Shown: piece after piece, positions 16,005 through 24,291 of the stretch
How positions within the stretch are numbered: the stretch's first letter is position 1
Layout of the letters: every line of letters begins with the position of its first letter
Assembly (NCBI GenBank): GCA_014799685.1
Contig: JAAVHN010000009.1
Location: forward strand, 1-35,009
Source: Subdoligranulum sp.
Lineage (GTDB): Bacteria > Bacillota > Clostridia > Oscillospirales > Ruminococcaceae
Direction: 5' to 3'
DNA length: 35,009 bases
Notes under the pieces: model-generated
Database searches by the model: none
Told to the model about the DNA's origin: nothing
Seen by the model: only the letters and a program-made list of their open reading frames with translations
Translations under genes and position numbers: made by a program

Positions 16005-17360
16005 TTGAAAAAATTATTCGCAATGATGATGGCACTGATGATGGTGATCTGCCTTGCCGGCTGTGGTGTGAGCATCGCGTCCATCTCCCTGCCCGATTCG
16101 CTCGATCTGGATGTTGGTGAATCTGCAGAGGCTGCGGTTACTTTCACTGCGGATCAGGAAGGAGCCAGCCCCGAAAAACTGGCGGAGGCCGCCGGGAAGC
16201 TGGAACTGGTATGGACTTCCTCGGATGAAAGCATCGCCACCGTGGATTCCGGCGTCGTAACCGCCGTGGGCGGGGGGACAGCCGTCATCACTGTTTCCAC
16301 CGCGGACGGGGCATTGAGCGCTTGTGTAAATGTCAATGTCACAATCCCGCTGGAGGACATCGAGGCCGACGATATAACGATGACCACACTGGACAAGGGG
16401 ATGGACATTGCGTATGCGCTTGTTCCCGAAGATGCCATGAATGACGGTGTGGATCTTACTGTTGCGGACGAGTCCGTGGTTACCGCAAAGGACGGCAAGC
16501 TTTCCGCTGCGGCGGCCGGCAAGACCGAACTGACGCTTTCCTCCGGGGATATTTCCCGGACGGTCGAGGTCACGGTGCTGCAGGCGCCCGCCGAACTCAC
16601 GGTGGAGGATGTATCCGTCCGGGTCGGCAATGAAGCCGCTCTTGTGATCGAACTGGGATTGGACGAAGATATGACGGCTGCGGTCGGTACGGATTTTACC
16701 TATGGATCCGCCGACGAGCAGATCGCCACGGTGAACGAGGAAGGGATCGTAACGGGTATCAGCGCCGGAGAGACCGAAGTTACCGTGACAAACGAGCTGG
16801 GCCAGAGCTGCACGGCGGCTGTGGAAGTGACCGAAGCGCCGGCCAATCCGCGCCCGGGCCAGACGGCCGGAGCATCGGGTGGACAGACCGGGGCGGGAAC
16901 CGCCGGCGGGGAGGGCGGGGGACCCCCCGCGCCGGCCACCGACACCACTCCCGCCTACGGCGCAATCCCGTTTGAAGTGGCGGCGCAGACAGGGAAATGG
17001 TGGGCGATCGATGCATCCGACAGCGCCTACTGGGCTGTACAAGAGAACATCAATGCCATCCGCGCGGCAGGCGGATTGCCCGCACTGAGTGTGGACGATG
17101 GTTTGAGCGCCATCGCGAGCGACCGGTGCCGTTCCTTTGTCGAAGGCGGCCCCTTCGATCATTCGGGGATGGTGACCAAAAGCGAGATCTGTGCGTCCGG
17201 CGCGCTTGGATCGGCCAGCGCGGTTTGCAGCGCATGGCAGAACAGCCCCGGCCATTATGCCAATATTATGCTGACGGATATCACAAGCATGGGGATCGGA
17301 TGTTGGTTCTGTTCAATCGATGGGAACAATTATACCTACTGGGTCGTGACGTTCCAATAA
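16005..17360 (+). CDS. Lipoprotein with Big2-like repeats and a CAP domain
   Basis: This 451-residue surface protein has a signal peptide ending in the lipobox LAGC (lipidated C20). Two or three Ig-like Big2-type units (about 25-112, 115-193, 197-277) are marked by SSDESIATVDSGVVTAVGGG and SADEQIATVNEEGIVTGISAG. A Gly/Pro-rich linker (about 280-315) leads to a C-terminal CAP/SCP domain (about 335-451). That domain has DHSGM with H386, SEICASG with E394, and NSPGHYANIM with H417, the usual CAP cavity residues. Bacterial CAP proteins are extracellular and mostly of unknown activity. The start is TTG at 16005 with GAGAGG eight bases upstream. It stands alone between two terminators. Confidence 0.85.
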   Translation: MKKLFAMMMALMMVICLAGCGVSIASISLPDSLDLDVGESAEAAVTFTADQEGASPEKLAEAAGKLELVWTSSDESIATVDSGVVTAVGGGTAVITVSTADGALSACVNVNVTIPLEDIEADDITMTTLDKGMDIAYALVPEDAMNDGVDLTVADESVVTAKDGKLSAAAAGKTELTLSSGDISRTVEVTVLQAPAELTVEDVSVRVGNEAALVIELGLDEDMTAAVGTDFTYGSADEQIATVNEEGIVTGISAGETEVTVTNELGQSCTAAVEVTEAPANPRPGQTAGASGGQTGAGTAGGEGGGPPAPATDTTPAYGAIPFEVAAQTGKWWAIDASDSAYWAVQENINAIRAAGGLPALSVDDGLSAIASDRCRSFVEGGPFDHSGMVTKSEICASGALGSASAVCSAWQNSPGHYANIMLTDITSMGIGCWFCSIDGNNYTYWVVTFQ

Positions 17361-17445
17361 TGTGCCCTCCGAAAGAGAAGAACACAAAATCTCAAAGGTT
17401 CCTTTATACGCAAGATCCGGCGCCTGTCTTTTGGGGACGGGTTGT

Positions 17446-17474
17446 GGGGCGGCTTTTGCCGCCCCGATTTTTAT
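17446..17474 (+). terminator. Terminator after the CAP lipoprotein
   Basis: GGGGCGGC (17446-17453) and GCCGCCCC (17458-17465) form a perfect 8-bp stem with a TTTT loop, followed by GATTTTT. It lies about 85 bp past the stop and separates the lipoprotein gene from the yicC cluster. Confidence 0.88.
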
Positions 17475-17528
17475 GCCGATCTCGCTGCAAAATTCACAAA
17501 AACCCTCCAAAAAGAATCGGCGCGGCAC

Positions 17529-17557
17529 TTGCCAAAACGCGCCGCGGATAGTACAAT
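17529..17557 (+). promoter_or_regulatory. Sigma-A promoter of the yicC-remA-gmk cluster
   Basis: -35 TTGCCA (17529-17534), a 17-bp spacer and -10 TACAAT (17552-17557), each matching five of six consensus bases. It lies 42 bp before the yicC start. Confidence 0.75.
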
Positions 17558-17599
17558 AGAAATATAAAATAGGCAAAATAGGGAAAGAAGGCTTTGAGT

Positions 17600-18478
17600 A
17601 TGGTGCGGAGCATGACGGGCTATGGGCGCGCGCAGCAGGAGCGCGGCGGGCGCGATATTACGATCGAGATCAAAAGCGTGAACGCGCGCTATTTTGAGTA
17701 CTCCTCCCGCATGCCGCGCAGCTTTGCGTTTTTGGACGACCGGCTGAAAAAGCTGGTGGGCGGCTCCATCTCGCGCGGCAAGACGGAGCTTGCGCTCACC
17801 GTCGTGAACGTCAGTGCGCCGGAGGCCTCCATCAGCGTGAACATGGAGCTTGCGCAAAGCTATCTGGACGCGATCCGTGCCATGAGCGATACGCTCGGCG
17901 TGCGGGACGACGTCACCGCGTCTACGCTCACGCGCTTTTCCGATGTGTTCACCACGCGCAAGGCCGAGACGGACGAGGAGCAGCTTTGGCAGGACGTGCG
18001 CGCCGTGGCCGAGGCTGCGGTGGAAAATTTTGTCGCAATGCGCGCCGCCGAGGGCGAAAAGCTGAAGGCGGACATCCTCTCCCGCCTCGGGTATTTGGAG
18101 CGCGCCGTGGGCGAGGTGGAGGAAATGAGCGCGGGACGTGTGCCGCAGTATCAGGAAAAGCTGTATGCGCGGCTGCAGTCACTTCTGGCTGATACCGGTA
18201 TTGACGAGGCGCGCATTTTAACCGAGGCGGCCATCTTTGCGGACAAAACGGCCGTGGATGAGGAGACGGTGCGCCTGCGCAGCCACCTGCGGCAGTACCG
18301 GGATATCCTCGAGCTGAACGAGCCCGTGGGCCGCAAGCTCGATTTCCTCACGCAGGAGATGAACCGCGAGACGAACACCATCGGCAGCAAGGCGCAGGAT
18401 CTGGAAATCACGCGCAAGGTGGTGGATATGAAGGCAGAGATCGAAAAGATCCGCGAGCAGATCCAGAATATCGAATGA
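17600..18478 (+). CDS. yicC: YicC family endoribonuclease/stress protein
   Basis: This 292-residue member of the YicC/YloC family starts with the invariant SMTGYGRA and continues with EIKSVNARYFEYSSRMPR. It ends in the conserved DUF1732 region (GRKLDFLTQEMNRETNTIGSKA to EIEKIREQIQNIE). E. coli and B. subtilis members are reported as RNA-cleaving enzymes. A TTG at 17594 is also possible, but the AGAAGG Shine-Dalgarno is too close to it and is eight bases from the ATG at 17600. As in B. subtilis it precedes remA and gmk. The 131-bp gap to remA is GC-rich and holds no clear signal. Confidence 0.93.
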   Translation: MVRSMTGYGRAQQERGGRDITIEIKSVNARYFEYSSRMPRSFAFLDDRLKKLVGGSISRGKTELALTVVNVSAPEASISVNMELAQSYLDAIRAMSDTLGVRDDVTASTLTRFSDVFTTRKAETDEEQLWQDVRAVAEAAVENFVAMRAAEGEKLKADILSRLGYLERAVGEVEEMSAGRVPQYQEKLYARLQSLLADTGIDEARILTEAAIFADKTAVDEETVRLRSHLRQYRDILELNEPVGRKLDFLTQEMNRETNTIGSKAQDLEITRKVVDMKAEIEKIREQIQNIE

Positions 18479-18609
18479 CGGCAGGGCGCCGGGCGCAAGG
18501 CGTCTGCTGCAGGACGCTTTCTGCAGAACGTCCGCTGCGGCGTTTTTGCTGCGCGGCGTTTGCCGCAGCCCGAACCGGCCCGCTCAAACCCGCCTGAGGA
18601 GGAAAACAG

Positions 18610-18876
18610 ATGAAGCTCATCAACATTGGCTTTGGCAATATGGTCAGCGCGAACCGGCTGATCGCCATCGTCAGCCCGGAATCCGCGCCCATCAAGCGCA
18701 TCGTGCAGGAGGCGCGCGATAAAGGCGCGCTGATCGACGCCACCTACGGCCGCCGCACGCGCGCAGTGATCATCACCGATTCCGACCATGTGATCCTTTC
18801 CGCCGTCCAGCCCGAGACGGTGGCCAACCGTCTGAACGACGAGGACGACGAGGAGGAGCTGGACGAGGATGAATAA
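18610..18876 (+). CDS. remA: RemA family extracellular-matrix regulator (DUF370)
   Basis: This 88-residue DNA-binding regulator has the near-invariant start [20 protein letters not shown], then [44 protein letters not shown], which is the whole RemA core. In B. subtilis RemA forms rings and activates biofilm matrix and osmoprotection genes; the targets here are unknown. An acidic tail rich in Asp and Glu follows. GAGGAGG lies before the ATG. The 3' end overlaps gmk by eight bases, so the two are co-translated. Confidence 0.95.
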   Translation: MKLINIGFGNMVSANRLIAIVSPESAPIKRIVQEARDKGALIDATYGRRTRAVIITDSDHVILSAVQPETVANRLNDEDDEEELDEDE

Positions 18877-19435
18877 ACAGCGTTGCCTGTTGGTGGTCTC
18901 TGGCCCGTCGGGCGCGGGGAAGGATACCGTTGTCGCCCGCCTGATGCAGACGCACCCGGAAATTGAAATTTCCGTCTCCGCAACCACGCGCGCACCCCGC
19001 GCAGGCGAGGTGGAGGGCGTCAACTACTATTATTTGTCGGACGCCGAATTTGAGGCGAAGATCGCGCGCGGCGAGATGCTGGAATACGCGGGCTACTGCG
19101 GGCGATACTATGGAACGCCCAAGAGCGAGGTGGACGGCCGGCTCGATGCGGGCATCACCGTGGTGTTGGTGATCGAAGTGCAGGGTGCGGCAAACGTGAA
19201 GCGCCTGTATCCCGAGAGCACGCTCATCTTTCTGATGCCGCCCAGCATCGAGGAGCTGCGCGCCCGTCTGCTGGGCCGTGGCACCGAGAGCGCCGAGGCT
19301 GTGGAACGCCGTCTGGAGCGCGCAAAAGAGGAGATGGCCCACGCCGGGGAATACGATTTTACGGTGGTGAACCGCGACATCGACGCCTGCGCCAAGGAGA
19401 TTTGGCGCATCCTGCGCGCGCGGCAGAGCGAGTGA
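18869..19435 (+). CDS. gmk: Guanylate kinase
   Basis: This 188-residue enzyme phosphorylates GMP to GDP using ATP. The P-loop GPSGAGKDT lies at residues 12-20. The GMP-binding part has [23 protein letters not shown] and [14 protein letters not shown], and the lid region has [16 protein letters not shown]. The catalytic threonine that usually follows the P-loop lysine is present one residue later, after D19, a common variant. Length is typical. It overlaps remA. The genes normally next in this cluster, rpoZ and coaBC, are absent. Confidence 0.96.
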   Translation: MNKQRCLLVVSGPSGAGKDTVVARLMQTHPEIEISVSATTRAPRAGEVEGVNYYYLSDAEFEAKIARGEMLEYAGYCGRYYGTPKSEVDGRLDAGITVVLVIEVQGAANVKRLYPESTLIFLMPPSIEELRARLLGRGTESAEAVERRLERAKEEMAHAGEYDFTVVNRDIDACAKEIWRILRARQSE

Positions 19436-19438
19436 CGG

Positions 19439-19873
19439 ATGGAAACGAATCGCTTTTCTTCGGAAGAACTCCGGGCACTGATCCCGAAAGATAAGCACGA
19501 TATCTCCGGTATCACACAGCTGCTGCGGCTGACAGATGACGAGATCGCGCCGATTTTGCCCGCACTGCTTGAATGGATCCAGGACGGCAACTGGCCGGTT
19601 GCCAAAGCGCTGCTGCCGGTGCTGGCAAAGCATGAGCGGCAGACAGCGCCCTTGGCTGCACAACTTTTGCTACCGGAACAGACGGATGACGATTGGAAAT
19701 ATTTCCTTTTGACGGATCTGCTGCCGCTCTTTTCAAAGCAAGCACTTCCCATAGTGCTGCCCGCAGTGCAAAGAATCGCCGCCGCGCCCACGCAGGGAGA
19801 ACGCGACGCAGAAGTGGATGCTGCGTCGGCCGACTTTGCGGCAAACCAAACCCGCAGCGGACAGGATCCGTAA
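19439..19873 (+). CDS. DUF5071 domain protein
   Basis: This 144-residue soluble protein carries the DUF5071 pattern: LIPKDKHDISGITQLLRL, then EIAPILPALLEWIQDGNWPVAKALLPVLA, followed by further paired helices. This resembles a small HEAT-like solenoid of unknown role. Its ATG lies three bases after the gmk stop with only a weak ribosome site, implying translation by coupling to gmk. It occupies the place of rpoZ-coaBC in the Bacillus order. The last 25 residues (Ala/Asp/Gln-rich) look unstructured. Confidence 0.8.
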   Translation: METNRFSSEELRALIPKDKHDISGITQLLRLTDDEIAPILPALLEWIQDGNWPVAKALLPVLAKHERQTAPLAAQLLLPEQTDDDWKYFLLTDLLPLFSKQALPIVLPAVQRIAAAPTQGERDAEVDAASADFAANQTRSGQDP

Positions 19874-19941
19874 CACAGAGAACAACTTCCCGCCGTGCTC
19901 CCGCGCATTGCGCGGCACGGCGGCAGGGAAAGGGTGGGCAC

Positions 19942-22233
19942 GTGGCCGAGCATGTGCAGGTGGCGGTGAACAACGCCACCTTTCATTTTGATAAACTGTA
20001 TACCTACCGCGTGCCGCCGCATTCGCAAGGCCGCGTGGCCCTTGGCAGCATGGTGCTGGTGCCGTTCGGCCGCGGCACCGCGGCGCGCATGGGTGTTGTG
20101 CTGGGACTGGATGCCCCGGACGCACCGGATACCCCGGACGCGCAGACGGACGCGCGGCGCCTGAAAGAGATTTACGACGCCGCGCCCGAACAGGCGTGCC
20201 TTTCCGAAGAGCTGCTGCGTCTGGTCTATTTTTTGAAGGAGCACACCTTCTGCACCTATTACGAGGCTGTGAAGGCGATTATCCCCTACGGCGCGCAGTA
20301 TAAGGCCGTGAATGGCGGCGGCGCGCCGCGGCTGCAAAAGCAGATCGTGCGCCATACCGAGCCCGCCTACGCGCGCACAGATGCGCCGTGGACGGGCCGC
20401 CGTACCGAAAAACAGCAGGCCGCGTGGGACGCGCTGGAAACAGGGCCGAAAACGCGCGCGCAGTTGGAGCAGCAGGGCATCACGAAGGCCGTGCTGGACG
20501 GGCTTGTAAAAAAAGGCGTGCTGAGCGTGTTTGCCAAGGATAAGAGCATTGCGCAGTTTGGGGCGCAGGAGCGGGAACAGCGCCGCCCGCGCCGCGATAT
20601 CACGCTTTCTCCCGCGCAGCAGGCGGCCTATGAAAAACTGGCCGCGATGATGGATACCCCCGGCGCCGCGGCCGCACTGCTGCACGGCGTTACATCCAGC
20701 GGCAAGACGCTCGTGTTTTTGAAGCTGGTGGAAAAGGCGGTCGCAGCCGGGCGCACGGCGCTGGTGCTGGTGCCGGAGATTTCTTTGACGCCGCAGATGA
20801 TCCAGCGCCTGCAGGAGCATTTCGGCAGCCGCGTCGCGGTGCAGCATTCGGGCCTTTCCAATACCGAACGCCTGCTGCAGTATCATCAGATCCAAAACGG
20901 CGGCGCGGATGTGGTGGTGGGCACGCGCAGCGCGGTGTTCGCCCCGCTTTCCGATATCGGCGTGATCATCATCGACGAGGAGCAGGAGCACACCTACCGC
21001 TCCGAGCGCGCGCCGCGCTACAGCGCGCACGATGTGGCCAAACGCCGCGCCGCCGCGCACGGCGCGCTGCTGCTGCTGGCCTCGGCCACGCCCTCCACCG
21101 AGAGCTACTATGCCGCAAAGAACGGCCGGCTGGCGCTGGTGGAATTAACGGAGCGGTACAATCAGCTGCCGCTGCCCGAGGTGCGGCTGGTGGATATGCG
21201 CGAGGAGCTTGCCGCCGGCAACGCCGCGTCGATCAGCCGCGCGCTGGCGCACGAAATCGAGGCAAACCTTGCGCACGGCGAGCAGACCATCCTGCTTTTG
21301 AACCGGCGCGGCTACCAGACCGTGGGCATGTGCACCGCCTGCGGCGAGGTGCTGAAATGCGGCGGCTGCAGCGTGCCGATGGTGTACCACAAGGCCGAAA
21401 ACCGGCTGCTGTGCCATTATTGCGGAAAATCCGTCAGCCCCGTGCCGGAGGTGTGCCCCGCGTGCGGCGGACGGCTGAAATACACGGGCTTCGGCACGCA
21501 GCGCGTGGAGGAGGAACTGGAACAGCTTTTCCCGCGCGCGCGCGTGCTGCGCATGGATCTGGATACCACCTCCCGCAAGGACGCCCATGCCACAATGCTG
21601 CGCCGCTTCGCAAAGGGTGATTACGATATCATGCTCGGCACGCAGATGGTGGCCAAGGGGCTGGATTTTGCCCGCGTCACGCTCGTGGGTGTGCTGGGCA
21701 TTGATCAGCTGCTGTTTGCGCAGGGGTATAAGTCGTTCGAAAACGTGTTTTCGCTGGTGACGCAGGTGGTGGGCCGCGGGGGCCGCGCCGCACGGGCGGG
21801 GCGCGCGCTTATCCAGACGGTGGATCCGAAGCACCCCGTGCTGAACCTTGCCGCGCGGCAGGATTACAAGGCGTTTTATGCCGAGGAGATTGCGTTCCGC
21901 CGCATGAACCTCTATCCGCCCTTCTGCACGATTTGCCTTGCGGGCTTTTCGGGCGAAAAGGAGGCGGAGGTGCTCGCGGCGGCCCGCGCGTTTGCGGCAG
22001 CGGTGCAGCGCCTGGTGCAGCAGCGCGGCGGCATCCCGCTGCGGCTGCTGGGCCCCGCGCCGATGCACGTGACGATGGTGAACAACCAGTACCGCTACCG
22101 CCTCACGCTGAAATGCCGCAACGACAGCGCGTTCCGCGCGCTGCTGGGCGATACGCTGGCGGTGTACCAAGCCGAGGGCTGGCCGGCGAAAGCGTCGGTG
22201 TATGTGGATTTCCATTCCGACGCCGATTTGTAA
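19942..22233 (+). CDS. priA: Primosomal protein N' (replication restart helicase PriA)
   Basis: This 763-residue superfamily-2 helicase reloads the replicative helicase at stalled forks. It has an N-terminal DNA-binding region (HVQVAVNNATFHFDKLYTYRVP), Walker A GVTSSGKT (249-256) and Walker B IIIDEEQEHTYRSE (DEEQ 345-348; many PriA proteins have DEEH). SATPSTES is motif III. An eight-cysteine zinc-binding insert lies at 464-508 (CxxC, CxxC, CxxC, CxxC). GTQMVAKGLDF and the C-terminal helicase lobe follow. The frame is open upstream to 19693, inside the DUF5071 gene, but the family N-terminus begins at the GTG at 19942, with AGGG seven bases upstream. Confidence 0.95.
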   Translation: MAEHVQVAVNNATFHFDKLYTYRVPPHSQGRVALGSMVLVPFGRGTAARMGVVLGLDAPDAPDTPDAQTDARRLKEIYDAAPEQACLSEELLRLVYFLKEHTFCTYYEAVKAIIPYGAQYKAVNGGGAPRLQKQIVRHTEPAYARTDAPWTGRRTEKQQAAWDALETGPKTRAQLEQQGITKAVLDGLVKKGVLSVFAKDKSIAQFGAQEREQRRPRRDITLSPAQQAAYEKLAAMMDTPGAAAALLHGVTSSGKTLVFLKLVEKAVAAGRTALVLVPEISLTPQMIQRLQEHFGSRVAVQHSGLSNTERLLQYHQIQNGGADVVVGTRSAVFAPLSDIGVIIIDEEQEHTYRSERAPRYSAHDVAKRRAAAHGALLLLASATPSTESYYAAKNGRLALVELTERYNQLPLPEVRLVDMREELAAGNAASISRALAHEIEANLAHGEQTILLLNRRGYQTVGMCTACGEVLKCGGCSVPMVYHKAENRLLCHYCGKSVSPVPEVCPACGGRLKYTGFGTQRVEEELEQLFPRARVLRMDLDTTSRKDAHATMLRRFAKGDYDIMLGTQMVAKGLDFARVTLVGVLGIDQLLFAQGYKSFENVFSLVTQVVGRGGRAARAGRALIQTVDPKHPVLNLAARQDYKAFYAEEIAFRRMNLYPPFCTICLAGFSGEKEAEVLAAARAFAAAVQRLVQQRGGIPLRLLGPAPMHVTMVNNQYRYRLTLKCRNDSAFRALLGDTLAVYQAEGWPAKASVYVDFHSDADL

Positions 22234-22395
22234 GCGAAAACCCGCCCTGTGCGGGAGAATTTTGAACCGGAAATTTTTGCATCAAACAGGTACAGATGAT
22301 CTTCGGCCCGATGAACAGTCCGCCGGATGCCGGAAAAGTGTTTTTTTCGCACCGCGGCAGAAAAACCGGCCCGAAGGTTTCAAAGGAAAGGATGA

Positions 22396-22932
22396 ATGAG
22401 TATGGCTTTGCGTATCATCGTACAGGATGGAGACCCGATCCTGCACAAGAAATGCCGCCCGGTGACGAGCTTTGATGACCGTCTGGCGGTGCTGCTCGAC
22501 GATATGATCGAGACCCTGGCGGACGTGGGCGGCTACGGCCTTGCGGGGCCGCAGGTGGGCACGCTGCGCCGCGTGTTCGTCAGTGTGGACGAGCGGGACC
22601 TGCCCGAGGACGAGGAGCCGCCCGAGGATTACGAGCCGAAGTATCTGGAGTTCATCAACCCGGAGATTATCATGCGCGAGGGCGAGGCCGTCAATTATGA
22701 GGGCTGTCTCTCGTTCCCGGGGCACAACGCCGCCGTGCGCCGCCCGGAAAAGGTGACGGTGCGCGCGTTCGACCGCACAGGCAAGCCGTTCACGCTTACA
22801 GCCGAGGGCATGCTCGCGCGCTGCATCTGCCATGAATCGGATCATCTGGATGGCGTCACGATCATGGACATCGCTGAATATTTCTACGAGGATGTAGAGC
22901 ATGACGGCGAAGAGGGCACGGAGGAAGCATAA
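22396..22932 (+). CDS. def: Peptide deformylase
   Basis: This 178-residue metalloenzyme removes the formyl group from new proteins. The three motifs are visible: GYGLAGPQVG (about 47-55; usual GxGLAAxQ, here with Gly-Pro), YEGCLSFPG with the metal ligand C104, and CHESDHLDG with H146, E147 and H150. An acidic insert (about 66-79, DERDLPEDEEPPEDYE) lies between motifs one and two and an acidic tail closes the protein. The start at 22396 has AGGAAAGG about five bases upstream; 22402 is an alternative. The stop codon directly abuts the TTG start of fmt. Confidence 0.95.
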   Translation: MSMALRIIVQDGDPILHKKCRPVTSFDDRLAVLLDDMIETLADVGGYGLAGPQVGTLRRVFVSVDERDLPEDEEPPEDYEPKYLEFINPEIIMREGEAVNYEGCLSFPGHNAAVRRPEKVTVRAFDRTGKPFTLTAEGMLARCICHESDHLDGVTIMDIAEYFYEDVEHDGEEGTEEA

Positions 22933-23859
22933 TTGAACATTCTTTTTATGGGTACGCCCGATATCGCCGCCGCCGCGCTCACCGCGATTTTAGAGGCGGG
23001 GCACACGGTGTGCGGCGTGTATACGCGCGCGGATAAGCCCGTGGGGCGCAAGCAGGTCTTAACGCCGCCGCCGGTGAAGCAGGCGGCGCTGGCGCACGGG
23101 CTGCCGGTGTTCCAGCCGAAGACACTGCGGGACGGCGCGGCCGAAGAGATCCGGAAGCTTTCCCCGGATCTGATCGTTGTGGTGGCTTATGGGCGCATCC
23201 TGCCGCCGGAGGTGCTGGCCATCCCGCCGCGCGGGTGCATCAATCTGCATGTCTCGCTGCTGCCGCAGTACCGGGGCGCCGCGCCCGTGCAGTGGGCCGT
23301 CATCAACGGCGACAAGGAGACGGGTGTCTCGATCATGTATCTCAACGAGGGGCTTGATACGGGTGATATCCTGCGCGTGGAGCCGATCGCGATCGGCGAA
23401 AACGAGACCGCGGGCGAGCTGTTCGAGCGCATCACCGAAACGGGCGCGAAAACGCTGCTGGCCGCCATCGACGAAATCGCGGCGGGCGCCGCGCATGCCG
23501 TGCCGCAGGACGATGCAAAGGCGACGCTGGCTCCGCCCCTGACGAAGGAAATGGCGCTGTTTGATTTTGGCCGCCCCGCGCGCAAGCTGCATGATCTCAT
23601 CCGCGGCCTGAACCCGTGGCCTGCGGCCTATTTCCGGTATGGCGGCAAAAAGGTGAAGGTGCTGCGCACACTGTGCGACGATGCAGCCGAAGGCGCGCCG
23701 GGCGAGATCTTATGCACAAAGCCGCTCAAGGTGGCGTGTGCCGGGGGCGCTCTGACGCTGTTAGAGGTAGTGCCCGAGGGCAGCCGCCCCATGGAGGGCA
23801 GCGCATGGGCCGCCGGGCGCCGCTTTTCTGCGGGGGACCGGCTGGCAGAGACGGAATAG
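22933..23859 (+). CDS. fmt: Methionyl-tRNA formyltransferase
   Basis: This 308-residue enzyme formylates initiator Met-tRNA using 10-formyl-tetrahydrofolate; it is the partner step to def. The N-terminal Rossmann domain begins MNILFMGTPDIAAAAL. The catalytic triad is N104, H106 and D142, within CINLHVSLLPQYRGAAPVQW and GLDTGDI. The C-terminal OB-like domain (about 205-308) contains LIRGLNPWPAAYF. The start is TTG immediately after the def stop, with GGAGG overlapping the end of def, so translation is coupled. Length is normal. Confidence 0.95.
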   Translation: MNILFMGTPDIAAAALTAILEAGHTVCGVYTRADKPVGRKQVLTPPPVKQAALAHGLPVFQPKTLRDGAAEEIRKLSPDLIVVVAYGRILPPEVLAIPPRGCINLHVSLLPQYRGAAPVQWAVINGDKETGVSIMYLNEGLDTGDILRVEPIAIGENETAGELFERITETGAKTLLAAIDEIAAGAAHAVPQDDAKATLAPPLTKEMALFDFGRPARKLHDLIRGLNPWPAAYFRYGGKKVKVLRTLCDDAAEGAPGEILCTKPLKVACAGGALTLLEVVPEGSRPMEGSAWAAGRRFSAGDRLAETE

Positions 23860-24291
23860 GGCGAACAGCCGTGCCTCCCCTGGCCGGCTTTAGCTTGTTT
23901 GATTTTCGCTTGCATGGTTTTCACTTCCCCTGTTCTCCTTTGATCGGCTCAGCGTCCAAAAGGGCATGAAACCTCTTTTGAAACAAAAGGGAGGTACGTT
24001 CCAAAAAGAAAGAGAAAACACACGGGAAAAAACCCGCAATAATTGCAATAAAATTCCTGCGGTTCCCGTTATATAAAGGGAATCTTTCGATGGGCCTTCG
24101 GATATCTTTCGGCGGTAGTTGCTTTTGCTGTTTTTTTGGGGGAAATCGATCGGCTGCCGGAGTCTTTTGCGGCGATGCGGCTTTGAAAACTTCTGCGGAA
24201 CAGCTGGCGGCAAGTACCTTGTGCGATTGCTGCTCCGCCCTCTGGATCCATTGCGTGAATTGAAAATCTCCAAAAAAGGAAGGAGCGCCCG
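23860..24291. other. 432-bp non-coding gap between fmt and rsmB
   Basis: This is the largest gap in an otherwise tight cluster. It is more AT-rich than its neighbours. It holds a bulged hairpin, CCTCTTTTG (23972-23980) with CAAAAGGGAGG (23984-23994), then CGGG/CCCG around an A6 loop (24023-24036), then GCAAT-A-ATTGC (24036-24046). Frames on the minus strand (for example 23921-24325) run into rsmB and look non-protein-like. The start of rsmB at 24292 has GGAAGGAG just upstream. A decayed gene or a small RNA is possible, but nothing positive supports either. Confidence 0.5.
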
